The notes below the pieces were generated by a model. It was not told the origin of the DNA and did no database searches. It saw only the letters and a program-made list of their open reading frames with translations. A DNA stretch of 64,000 nt from Nemopilema nomurai (Eukaryota; Cnidaria; Scyphozoa; Rhizostomeae; Rhizostomatidae), in assembly GCA_003864495.1 (NCBI GenBank), contig ML133480.1:1015449-1079448 (forward strand), in the 5' to 3' direction. Each line of letters starts with the position of its first letter. The first letter of the stretch is position 1. A program made the translations under genes and the position numbers. Below, one piece after another: positions 50,001 to 61,600 of this stretch.

Positions 50001-53000
50001 ATGACATGGCAAACATCCCTCAGTATTTTAATGTCTGCTTTGGTTTACAAAAGGACAAAGAGAGTCTAGTTTTTGTTCTAATTAGGATCTTGGCAAACTA
50101 TAAACCAAGGTTGGCAGAAGCTCTGGTCTAACTCTCACTAACACTTAAACAGCTAGAAATAGCGGAACCAATTTTTTACATACTTAAAATACTTTTTCCC
50201 GACACTCCTCAGAGCATGAAAAGATCAGAAAATAACCAAAAGCTCACAGAATAGATATCCAGTTGCGATATGCATACTCTGAGGAGTGTCGGGTGAAAAA
50301 GTACTTTAAGTATGCAAAAACTGATTCCAATTTTTCTAGCTATAGTGAAGTTTTGTACCGTAAGGCACTTGCTCAAAAACTTAAATATACTTAAACACAA
50401 GCAGAATGAAACCAGACGGTGATTCCCAACCTGACGGTGATTCCCTCTTGTATGTGTTTGTATTCCGTGACCATGTTCGTGAGTTTCTCTTGAATAAACG
50501 GGTCGCTCAGGATGGCTGTGGCGCTGAAAATTATCAAGGTCTCATGAGTGGAACCGTCCCTGACTGTGTCACAAAAAATTGCTATCATGAAATGGATAAT
50601 ACCGTTCGGAAGAAAGTGACCAACTATACTTTTTTGACCAGCTTTTTCTCCACAGAAAATTTGTCTAACAGTTTCAAATTTTACAAAGCTCCCAATAAAC
50701 GTTAAGTTTCTCAATGCATGACCATCTTTCTGGCTGTTTTCCAGAAATTGGGGGGGGGGGCGTGATCTCCCACGCCCCTAAATCGGCACAACCCTGCTAA
50801 AACTGTACAAACTTCGGGCAAATGAACTTTCAATCTACAGATGAATCTTCATTAAAAATGAAAATTAGCCGAGGGATCAAATATAAAAACCAAATTTAGA
50901 ATAGATATTTTACTAGTAGATAACTAGCGGCAAATGTCTACCATTCAGACCTAAAAATTTATCTGAGTGATTAAAACACTTGATCAATCACTGATGAACA
51001 CTTACCTGGGTCTATTTTCTGGTGATTTGCACAAAAGACTTTTTACCAAATTTACCAGGGTTTCTGAGAAATTTTCTGAAATAGGCTGTCAAAGAAATGG
51101 GGTAAAGTTACGCTCGAGATGAGAAGACTTGCAATTTAGTCTTGCATTCAAATGCAAGCATAATTAATGAGAGATTCAAGAAAGAAGGACAAAAAAATAA
51201 ACAATAACTTCAAAGAGTGGTTTTCCATCAGTCTTTATCGGGCGATTTGAACTTACGGTTAAGATATGGATTTATCTCTTGCTTATCTTTTCCATGGAAA
51301 TAAAAAAACCAGTGAAAATAATCTACATAGATAAAGCTGGGAAATACGGTTTGGTTTCTCATGTTTCAGATAACTCCTGCGTCAAAATTGCAACAAAAAA
51401 GCATAAATCTCTATTGTAAGTAAAATTGAAGATTCTCACCTCGTATTTACAATTGACGATTTTGTTGTATAAAGTCATTAAGCTTTGAGCTTCGAAGGCG
51501 TAATTCAACATACACATTTCGTATAAAAAACAGCCAAGGGCCTAAAAAGCAATTTTAGATACAGTTTATCGATGATTTAAAAAAAATAAAAATATAAGTA
51601 TCACAACAACTAAGCATTTTCAGTTTTTCTTGTAGACAAAAAATAGATTTGAAAGTAAATAAAGCTATTGAAAACTATAAAAGGGTTTATTGTGAACATT
51701 AGATAATAACGATTTCGAAATATTAGGTAACCGTACTATGCTGTTTGGTTTCAGAACTAAAACTAGAAAATATCTTGATTGAAAGAAAGCACCCCTATTT
51801 TAAAGGACCCACGTCCCACATCACTTTGGTTCCAAAGGCTGCTGAGGGAAAGTGGTGAGTGAATGTAAATGATACGCAAAAATCAAGCATAAAGCGTTAT
51901 TCACAAAGAATTCTGAGCAGCCTCTACAAAGAGCCCATTGAACAAGTGTGGAAAAGTGGAAGGAAAAGACTGAAAAATGTTTTGTGAAGGATTATATTAA
52001 TTACACGTACCCACATATCGGCCCTGGAGCTGTAGGGAGAGTCTTGGCACATTTCAGGGCTCAAGTAACACGGCGTGCCTACGCATGTCTGGGCCATGTC
52101 AACGGTGCTGTCCATGACCTTTGAAATACCGAAGTCACCTGCGGAAAGGGGATATTATATAACAAAGTAAAAAGTCCTTCCTATAGAACAATAATCAGAT
52201 ATGAGGAAAGCAAGCTTCGATATACCAACATACCCATGCCAAATTAACTAGTTTCCTAACAAACTAACTATGGTAAGCGTCATATCAAGTTATAATTGTT
52301 AAATACTTTAAATTATGGTACAAAGAATGATCATTCATTCTATAAAAACGTTCAGCTATAGAAAGAGATTTTTTGTAAAGGATAGTTAAAACCTAAACGG
52401 GTACATGGCTTAGGTTATATACATCATTTGCGCTGCAAACTTCAAAGGATGCATACTTTGAGGGGTGTTGTATAAAACAGTGTACACCTAAAGTATGCAA
52501 AAATTATGGTTCCCCAATTTCATACTTGTCTAAATCGTCGTTCATAGAATTTTATATCCGTTAAAAAATTTAATGCCTAGTTTAAAAACCTAGCTTAGTT
52601 GTTCAGGGTAGAAATCAATTAAAGGACAGCATCATTTTAGAAACATAACAAAGTATTGATATACCTAGTTTTGCGATTCCATTCTTCATAAGAAAAATAT
52701 TTTGCGATTTTATGTCTCGGTGAAGAACTCGGTTAGAATGGAGATACTGTACAGCCATTACAACTTGCATGAACCACTGAAAAAACGAACGATATGTAAT
52801 CAAGAAGCTGCTTCTCTTGAAGCACAAAGAAAAACAAACAATGTCATCAAAATTAATTAAATTCTATTTGCTGAATATGGCACGCTACGGATAGGGTATC
52901 TTGAAACTGAGGAAAATTGGCTAATATGTTTATTTCGATTACCATCTAGAGTGGAAAGTTAATAACCACAAATAATCTTCATTCAGTGTGATAACTTATA

Positions 53001-56000
53001 ATCACTCTGTGCTGCTCTTACTACATCAATCCCACTGAAGCGCAACCCCAGCTTAACAAGAACAGAAAGGACAAACATTGCCAAAGAGGCACTCAGACCG
53101 TACCGATAGTAATTGCAAAAGAGAAGAACCAAAATAAGACTATTTATGCACCTAGTTGTTTATTACTAAGCAGCTTAAAAAATGAATTTAACAAAATATA
53201 CATTATGATATTTGAATTGTTAGTTACTAAATGGTTGCATAGAGAGTAGCAACTTAGCAACACTGAGTAGCAGCTTAGAATAATAATAAATAACTTAGAA
53301 TAAATAGAATCATCAAATGAATGAAAAGCACCTTTATGATTGTTTCCTCTTCCAGTTGAAGTGACTCCTGAAAAATTGGGAAAGCAGCTTGAAAACCAAA
53401 ACAGAAACCAGATTTTTGAAACAAAACTCTTGATGAATAACATTCAACAGCTCAATAAATTGTTACAATTTATTCATCATAATAGCAAATAAATTATCAA
53501 AGAAACATTATGGATAATGTTACCCAAAGTTCTTGGAATCCATTAACTCATTCATTCCCCTCTTTGAAAAGTTCTCTGGTCCCACTAACATGAAGATAAA
53601 GACAAGAAGATAGCTATGGAAAAACTGTGTAAATTTCCTTCAACAAAATACCTGTTTTGCCTCTTGGATTTTGTCATAAATCGATCCACCATCACAGTAA
53701 TCCTGCAATGTCAGGCATCTAAGTTATCAAATTGATTTGCCAAAATAATGAAGGGTAAAAATGGTACAACTAAGTCTTGATTTTTAAACTAGAGAGCAAT
53801 AAGTTCAATGACAAAATGTTGCAAGCCTTGACCATTTCCAGAGATGACAGCTATTAAGAAGCATTCCATTGATGATGAACAGCAGGACCTCTTAACTTCA
53901 CCATTCATGTGTCCAGATGATTCTATTTTATGCCACTTCGAAAAATAAATTTAAACACACATTTGGAAACAGAAAACATCTTTATAATTACAAGCATTGA
54001 TGCATGGTTATAATTTCATAATCAAGCAACAATGCTTGATTTTACTCACTGAGTTACTTAAAATCATGCAGAGTCCAAATGGGCAAGCACTTTAGGCAGG
54101 GGCGGATTCAGGGAAAAATGACTACAGCAAAGGAAGGGAAATTTTTAGAGCCACGCCCTTCAGGCTGTCTAAAATGAGGGCCACACCCCTTTTATGTGAA
54201 TACTATTGTTCTATTGTTGGTCATATGAACCAAATTTCTGTTAGTGGTCAGCGCTAAAATCATAATAAAATCTAACAAAGGCTTTGATCCGTGTTTTCTG
54301 TTAGGAATGCGTCACATTCACAGAACGGAAACAAAGGAAATCGCAAGGGCTATTGTTGACATTTTCATAGGGAGATTGAACGCGACAGAATTTTGGAATA
54401 GGCTATTGACGTAAGCGGTCGCGAATACAATTGCAGTCTATCTGTTTATTGGACAGTTAAACAACAATTGCATAGTTCAACTTGTATCTTGATCTTGATT
54501 GGCTATTTGATTTTATTGGACATTTGCATAGGTCAACTCGGCTTCTTATTCGACAGTTTTACTTCACCTATGCTCGCGCCAAATCTAGCATAGCTCAACA
54601 TGTCTGTGATTGGCTTGACGAACGAATCAACAGCAATAGCGGCAATAGGTTGTGATGTAATTCCAGAGAACAGGAATAATTTTTTGTGGCATTGGAGACG
54701 TTAATTGATGCAAAAGGAAATTCTTTGAGGAAATCTGACTTATGCTCGCGCAAAGGTTGCTAACGTCTGGAGCCGCTTTAGGCTACCATATACTGTAGCA
54801 AAATTTGTGGTCATCACAGCCTTTTAGGCTGTCTGCTTATCTCTGTCTGTTTATCAACCAAGTTTTATCATTACGATTATGTACATTTTAAAAGAGCCAA
54901 TTTTCCTTTTTCTCCTTCTTTTATTTTTAAAAACTTTATACACTGGTGCTTAGCTTCTTTTTAGAAGGCATTCAGTATATGGGTAGATAGATGGACAGCC
55001 CAACCTAGCCTGGAACACACCTGGCATATATACCTTTTTGCTAAACATAACTGTTTATACCAAACTGGAAATAATGCTGCATCTAACTTTAAGGATGGCA
55101 AACGTTGTCTGTAGATTAATGTCAAAAAATTTGAAGATCTGAAACATAGCTAGGAAAAAAGCATATTTACATACCTGTAATATACAAAGGAATTCATCTC
55201 TTGAATCAAAGAAATAATCATGAAGAGCAACTATGTGTGGATGTTTTAGACTTTGAAGAATTCTGTAATTAAAAATTAATCTAATAAAAGACAGAAAAGA
55301 AAGAAAACAAGCAAAGAAAAATCTGATCTGATTCTGCACGACATAAGATAAATCATATGACCAATAATATAAACTACTGACTCAATAGAATAAGCTTTCT
55401 TTACGGGTATCTTATCAGCCTTCAAAGTCTGTTATTTAAAACCAGTAAGGACCATTGAAGCACTTCTTAGTTGGTCCTAAAACTCCTCCACAGAAAAAGA
55501 TTGTTATTTATTCCTCAATTAGCCTAGAACACAAAAAGTGCTACATCTACCAAAAAATTTGGCATAATTTTGTCCATATTTATTTTAATCAGAAACTTAC
55601 TTTGCCTCCCTCAAAACATGTTCTTTTGTTCTTGTAGGCCTTGAGGAATCCAGTTGTATTTCTTTCATTGCAAACAGTCTGATCAAATATAGAAATAAGC
55701 AACAGTTTCAACAGAGCCAAAGCAAGACACAAATGCCCACAGAGAGATATGGGAGAGGAAAATAATCCACAATATTGCAACAAAGTTTTCAGATGGCCTT
55801 CCAGTTATTGTTTCTCTATCGAATCGTCATTGAGATAGATGAGAACATATCCTCAAGTTTTAGTTATCTCAACAATTCTATTGAAAACACCTTCTAACTT
55901 CAGATTAATTCATTCAAAACGTTAAGTTACATGCAACATGCTAGTAACTGTTTGATCTATAGCGGGGTAACACTTTTTCATTCACATCCTACATAGACTG

Positions 56001-56235
56001 ACATAATGTAAAAAATGAATTATGATATTATAAAACAGATACAATGAACTAGCAACACATTAAGAACAAAGTCCACAAGAGATCAAGATCCAGTCTTGTG
56101 CAGGAAAGATGGCGTCAATTCGCCAAGTTATGGAAACACACCAAAAACTTACCTCCCATTTTCCTTCTCTTTAACCAAATACACAATAGCACAGCCACCT
56201 TGTCCAAGGCGCTTTAATTTTTCATACTTTTCCAT
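47096..56235 (-). CDS. NEK-family serine/threonine kinase
   Basis: A NIMA-related kinase, of a family acting in cilia and the cell cycle. Coding exons: 56235-56153, 55678-55601, 55262-55175, 53702-53652, 53367-53332, 52776-52665, 52138-52011, 51541-51440, 51085-51006, 50523-50431, 49610-49444, 48777-48581, 48056-48005, 47754-47691, 47560-47477 and 47180-47096; the phases close to give 499 aa. Kinase motifs: glycine loop [10 protein letters not shown] (third Gly replaced by Ala16), K33 (FAMKE), DYCDGG hinge, H131-R-D-I-K, D151-F-G, and the NEK T-loop [11 protein letters not shown]. The tail has a basic Ser/Ala-rich exon (RPASAASTR), then a strongly acidic region (about 340-405, [20 protein letters not shown]). 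It ends in a helical module ([37 protein letters not shown]) like the NEK1 C-terminus. Which vertebrate NEK is orthologous is unclear; NEK1/3/5 are nearest by eye. Confidence 0.9.
49725..49815. mobile_element. MITE-like dispersed repeat, copy D
   Basis: AGGAGTGTCGGAC, CTTTAAGTATACAAAAAG and TTGTGAAGTTTTGCACC match the blocks of copies A and B. Intron 11 of the NEK gene follows about 280 bp away; this copy lies in intron 10. Confidence 0.6.
50150..50370. mobile_element. MITE-like dispersed repeat, copy B (both arms)
   Basis: The left arm (AGAAATAGCGGAACC, ACTTTTTCCCGACACTCCTC) and right arm (GAGGAGTGTCGGGTG, AAAAAGTACTTTAAGTATGC) are inverted copies about 85 bp apart, with TCAGAAAATAACCAAAAGCT between. 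It ends in GTGAAGTTTTGTACC. It is the only copy in the window with both arms, and is in NEK intron 10. Confidence 0.7.
52440..52545. mobile_element. MITE-like dispersed repeat, copy E (diverged)
   Basis: GCATACTTTGAGGGGTGTTG, CCTAAAGTATGCAAAAA and ATGGTTCC match the family with more mismatches than copies A and B. NEK intron 6. Confidence 0.55.
54095..54200. repeat. Possible decayed mobile-element end
   Basis: GGCAGGGGCGGATTCAGGG and the repeated GCCACGCCC/GCCACACCCC blocks stand out from the AT-rich NEK intron 3 and resemble ends of dispersed animal repeats. No coding capacity or matching second copy was identified in the window. Confidence 0.3.
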
Positions 56236-56381
56236 TTCGATGGTATCTGTGTTTCAACCATTTACGAAACAAATGCTCAGCAAAACAAATGCCATAATCC
56301 ATCAGCCTCGTTGTGAAACGGGAAACTATGAGGCATTCCGGTCCATAAGTTTCCGCATTCCTAGTTGCTATGGTGATCATA

Positions 56382-57089
56382 TAATACCGTTCAAAAAGTC
56401 TTGGGACGATTCTAAGTTTCGAAAGACGTTTATGATACGAGCTTTAAAAAACATGCATTTGATCCTCTCTTATTAAGTATGACAACCCGCTATTTCCATA
56501 AAACTTTTATAAGACATTGTGCATGTTTCGAAGTATTTCAATTTCGCCAAATTATTTGAAAAAGATTAACCGTAAAATTTTTCTGGGCCAGCAACATGAA
56601 CATGTAGGTTATAATATGTCGTGTAATATCATACGAGAAGCGTCTGGAAATTATCTTTATAAAAATAATGGTAAAAGCTACGAAAAAACTGCATCATTTG
56701 TAGGCTGCTCAAAGAATGCAGCTTTCGCTGTAAGCAAAAAGTTTTTTAAGTTTAGAACCGTGAAACATTTGCCAAGGGTTGGCAGACCAAAGAAGTTCCG
56801 GACGCCAAGTCATGAAAGGTCTTTATTGAGAGATAAAAAACAGCATAAATCCCGATTAATTTGCCAGAAGGTCAAAGCGCAGAGGTTTCAAATTCTGATA
56901 ATTAATTGTAATGAATAAAAAGAGCTGAAATTTTGCAACTTGTTGATGCATTTACTGCATTATTTAGACCATTTTAAAGGATAATAGAAGTGTTTCAAAA
57001 GATACATTTTTTGATCGCCTTAAATTGTTTTCATTTGCCAGTAGATTCGAAATTTCGAATCGTCTCAAGATTTTTGAACGGTAGTGTAC
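56382..57089 (+). mobile_element. Internally deleted Tc1/mariner-like element
   Basis: About 708 bp bounded by inverted terminal repeats: TACCGTTCAAAAAGTCTTGG at the left, and its inverse (CAAGATTTTTGAACGGTAGT) at the right. A 133-codon plus frame (56517-56918) carries the start of a Tc1-type DNA-binding domain: GKSYEKTASFVGCSKNAA is a helix-turn-helix, followed by the PRVGRPKK GRPR-like hook. The DDE catalytic domain is missing, so it is non-autonomous. It sits upstream of the NEK gene. Confidence 0.75.
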
Positions 57090-57832
57090 AATTTATTTTT
57101 GATGTCATTTCTCCCATCTTCAAATTTTGTAGTGGCAAATTTTTAGCTTCTTTCTTATTTGTGCAAAATGTAGTGCGAATGCATTATTGAAGTCCTGAGA
57201 AGTGGCACAAAGGTTCCTGAAACAATGAAATTACTTTAATCTGATAAATTCACCGCAGAAATTGCACAAACTGTCTTCTGCAAGAAGTGGAGCATGAAGG
57301 TGTAAGTGGAACATTCATAGTATCAGATATTTTGAATCAATTTGAGACAGCTAGATGAACACTTTCCTATTCCCAAATTTAATATTTTGGTAGTCAAACA
57401 CTCTAGTACTTCTAAACTGACGTCAAAGTAGCATTGATTCATAATGTTTAGATGAATTAACATGTTTACGATTGTGACACTAGTTGTTATGTTTATGATA
57501 GTGACACAACCTTTTACCAACTTCGATCTAGACCAACACTAATACATGTATTGTATGTGGATTCATCATTCTTTGTGATTTTTATTTCTAGCTCAAGCAC
57601 AAGTTTTAACAAAATTTAAATAAAGATTGAACTTTTACTTTCGACTTAAATATGTATGGCCATAACTAACATCGACGTTAGTTGCTCCATTGAGCAATGT
57701 TGAACTGCAATCAAAGAGACTTGCTTTGAACTGTATAGAGTACAGTAGAGCAGTGTTGGGAACATGACTTATCAGTCTTGTGTTGCGCAAACGGCAACTG
57801 AACGGTATACAAATTTGTTTGTTTTACCAAAA

Positions 57833-58115
57833 TACACTACCGTTCAAAAGTCTTGGGACGATTCGAAGTTTCGAATCTTCTGGCGAATGAAAACAATTTA
57901 AGGCCATCAAAAAATGTATCTTTTGAGAACCATCCTATTATCCTTTAAGATGGTCTAAATAACATAGTTAAAGCATCAACAAGTTGCAAAATTTCAGCTC
58001 TCCTTATTCATTACAATTAATTATCAGAATTTTAAACCTCTGCCCTTTGACTCTAGCAAATTAATCGACATGTATCCTGCTTTTTGATCTCTCTATAAAA
58101 TCTCTATAAAATGTA
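57833..58115 (-). mobile_element. Truncated second copy of the Tc1/mariner-like element
   Basis: It starts with TACACTACCGTTCAAAAGTC, the cleanest terminal repeat in the window. It then matches the reverse complement of the 3' half of the element at 56382-57089 for about 280 bp (CAACAAGTTGCAAAATTTCA is shared exactly), and breaks off near CTCTATAAAATCTC. There is no second terminal repeat. Confidence 0.75.
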
Positions 58116-58544
58116 CAATGTATCTCTTCAGGGAACATTCTCTCAATCAGTGCCTTTTTGGCTTCACTTTAAAAAGTGAATGTTGCTCGGACATCCTCTA
58201 CAAATACTTAGATGTAAACATTATGTAAAATTTGTATGCACCCGTCAGCTTTGTCATCTTCCTCAGACAATTCCAGGCTTTTCCCGGAGCTGGAATATTC
58301 ATCAATAGTAATGTCACTTTTCTCTGACGTTCTCTTTAAATTTTCGGAGTTTTTGTTCTTCTGGCAAAAACCAAAAAACTTTCCTTTTTTTCGTCGCAAC
58401 TCGAAAATAATTACGATCTTTTTGCATCATTCTTGCGAAGAAAAACAAATTAAACCTTCATTACAATAAGATAAAGAATTCACAGTAGAAATGCATTGCA
58501 GAAATAAAATCACAAAGAATACACTCTGATTCGAAAATAATGTC

Positions 58545-58550
58545 TTTAAT
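58545..58550 (-). terminator. Candidate poly(A) signal of the FAM199X homologue
   Basis: The minus strand reads ATTAAA, a common variant signal, about 66 bases past the stop codon. Confidence 0.35.
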
Positions 58551-58615
58551 TTTCAAAATCCAAAAATCGAGATTTTCTATTAAAACAAGAAACCCCAATA
58601 ATATCTTACTTCCAA

Positions 58616-61600
58616 TTAACCTACAACATCAAGTTCTTCTTCATCTTCTTCAGGTTTAGGTGCAGCATCTTCCTTTATCAAAAGAACCTGGAGGAAAAAT
58701 ACATTTATGGCTTATTGAAAGCCAACTATTCCATTTGGCATATGATTTACATTCTACCTACTTAGACCTGTTACATATGTGTCAGAATCTCTGGAGGCAG
58801 CATCTTATCAAATGTGACATCAAATGTTACACCAAAATAAGGAAAAACAGCACAAAAAGATTTACAGATACTATATATTGAGATTGCTTTTCTCATTAAC
58901 TATTACAAAGAGTTAACACAATGCTATGAAAGAATAGTTTCCTGTAATTCTATCTACAATTCTAGAGTTTGGCAACATTTTTCAACACAGGTTACCAACA
59001 TAACCAACACCAGCTATTATATCAGAACCCTGTTAATAAATAACCAGGTTTTAATAGTTTGCTACAATCATAAATGGTTCAGCTTCCCCCAATTCAACTT
59101 AATTACTGTCAAATTTATATTACAACTCTAACCTCTTCTTTTTTAAAAAGCCCACTTCGTTTTTCCTTCTTTATCTGTCTTGATGTTTTTGCCAATGCTT
59201 TCTTTTGCGTTGGATTAACTTTTTCAGTCCATACAGTTGAGGAGCTTTTATCTCCTAATCTCTGGATTTAGAAAAAAAAAGGATTTTGAAGCAAAAGAAG
59301 TTATGTGAACAAGTGCTTTGTGGTACTTAACTTCACAATTTAGCTAGAAATAGCAGAACCGGTTTCTTGCATACAAGTAATTTTTCATCTAACAAACCTC
59401 AGAGCATGCAAACGCCCGAAAATGACCAAAAGCTAACAAAATAAATGACTGGTTTCAGATTGAAAACACAAGCTGGTGAAAAGAAGGGCATATCAGGTCA
59501 ATCATATCCAATCATACGCTCTTCATTTCACCCTCTAGCATTTTTGATTCACAACTGATGAGAGAAAAGTGATCTGAAGGACGATAAAGTTCATTCTGTC
59601 TGACATACTGCAAAGGAGTTATTACTGGCAATTAGCCTTGTTGTAAAAAAGAATCATCTATAAAAAGTTTCTGACAAAACTGAACCAACCTTTCTAGAAC
59701 CCCGCCTTGAAAGGCTTTCATTATTATGAACTTCTTTTTTATCATCTTCAAGAAAAAGATTAACATTGCCTCTATCAATAAATCAAAAACTGAAATTGTA
59801 TACATTCCAAGAAAAACAAATATGTCTCATTTCCTTTAGATTCCTATCACTAAATTAGCAGACTCTGATGGAAAATATTTACTTTTACAAATCTTTCCAA
59901 TATTTAGTAAACAAAAAATTCAAGCATCCTGCTTTTAGGCAGCTCAATATATAGGCATTACTAGTTTATCCCTCAAAGAGAATGTGGAATAGCTATATAC
60001 AAAAAACTATAACAAATATTGTTACCTTTCATTACAACAAAATGGTGCCTAACGAAAGCACACACTCCTTTGAATTTGTCATCATCAAAGAGTTCAAAAT
60101 CTGAAAAAAATCAAAAGAGCAAATATTGGAAAAAAACTCTGAAGGTAATGCTTCTAATATTTAGACTAAAAAGATTACAACAGGACCGGGAATGACACTT
60201 ATTCATAGGGTGAGAAAAGGACAATCAAAACAAATTTCAAACAAGAGAGTTTCCCACAAAATGAAACAAGTGAAGTTTGTCAAAATCACATTTTCACTAC
60301 TTCCTGCATTTGTGAAAATTGAAACAACCAAGATTTAACAGCTGCAAAAAATTTGATGGGCACAGAGATGGGCAGACACAAGGATACTATTGTTAATTTT
60401 CAAATACTTACCAATAAAGAATTCTTTATCATTTGGTGACACATCTGCATCAGGACAAATTATCCTTATAAGTTCTAGCTGCTCCCGCAGGCCAAGTTTT
60501 TGTGATACCAGTTCAATTAGCATTTCAAGGACTTCCTGCTGTCTTTGTGTAGTTAGTTCACTCCTATGCAAAAAATATAATCACTATATATCACATTAAA
60601 TAAAGGCCCTTTGCATGTTTTAGAGACGCTCTTAAAATCTTTCTTTTTTCATTTGTTTTGTGAAACTGTGCACTCATCATCACAAGGCACCATCAAAACT
60701 TTCTGTAAACCTCCAATATACCAAAAAGCTGAAAGACAGCAAACAAAACAGAAGATAAGACAATAAATGAGAAGTTAAGCAAACGAAGAACACCTACCAC
60801 CTGCAATCTAAACATGTTAAAACAGTATTAATGTCATTCCTCCGTCTCTGCTTTTTCTGTGAAGAGCATGTTGTTCTTTTTTGGTTCCGCTTCCTACTCT
60901 CAGGTTGATTGTTGTGTTTTGGTCTTTTGAATGAACTTGAGCAGCTATGAAAATCTAAATCAAAATCTAAAGAGCAAAAAGACTAGTTTAGGTAAAAATC
61001 ACAATTGATTTGCAAGGATGAAGTTCATGACTGAAGAAAATCTTAAAAAAAATTTGAAACAAATCTAATCAAGCTGGTTCAAACTAGTTTTATTCAACAA
61101 TTAAGATCGCAAATCATTCTTGAAAAAACAATCTTTGGCTCTGTATTTGACAAAAAAAGCTTTAGCAGTGGCATTAGTGAAAACACAACTGCTTACCATT
61201 TGTAGCTTCGTCAATGTCTAAAAAGCTGTCTGGTAAACAATACATTTCCAGCCCATAGTCTCGCTCTGAGGAACATGGAGATGATGCGCTAGATGGGCTT
61301 CCACTCGAACAGCCTCTTGAAGACAGGATAGATGATGTTTCCCAGCTGTCATTAGTAAACAGCTCACTATCATGAAAAAAATCAGGTACTTTGTTAAAAC
61401 TTTGCCACTTCAAAGTGTTGTCTTGAATAGAACGAGGACTAGGAACTTTGATTTAACTTAAACCTCACAAGAATGGCTTCAAAATAAAAACCCGGTCATT
61501 CTATTTTTTGCTTCTTCTTGTATTATTTTAGAACATATCATACAATTACTTCAATAAATCTGCTTCTATTGCTCTATTGGCATTCCATGTCAATGTATTC

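Noticed and set aside
58208..58399. A 63-codon Lys/Ser/Glu-rich minus frame as an extra FAM199X exon
   Set aside because: The FAM199X model already ends in phase at 58616 with the family's acidic tail; no splice support was seen.
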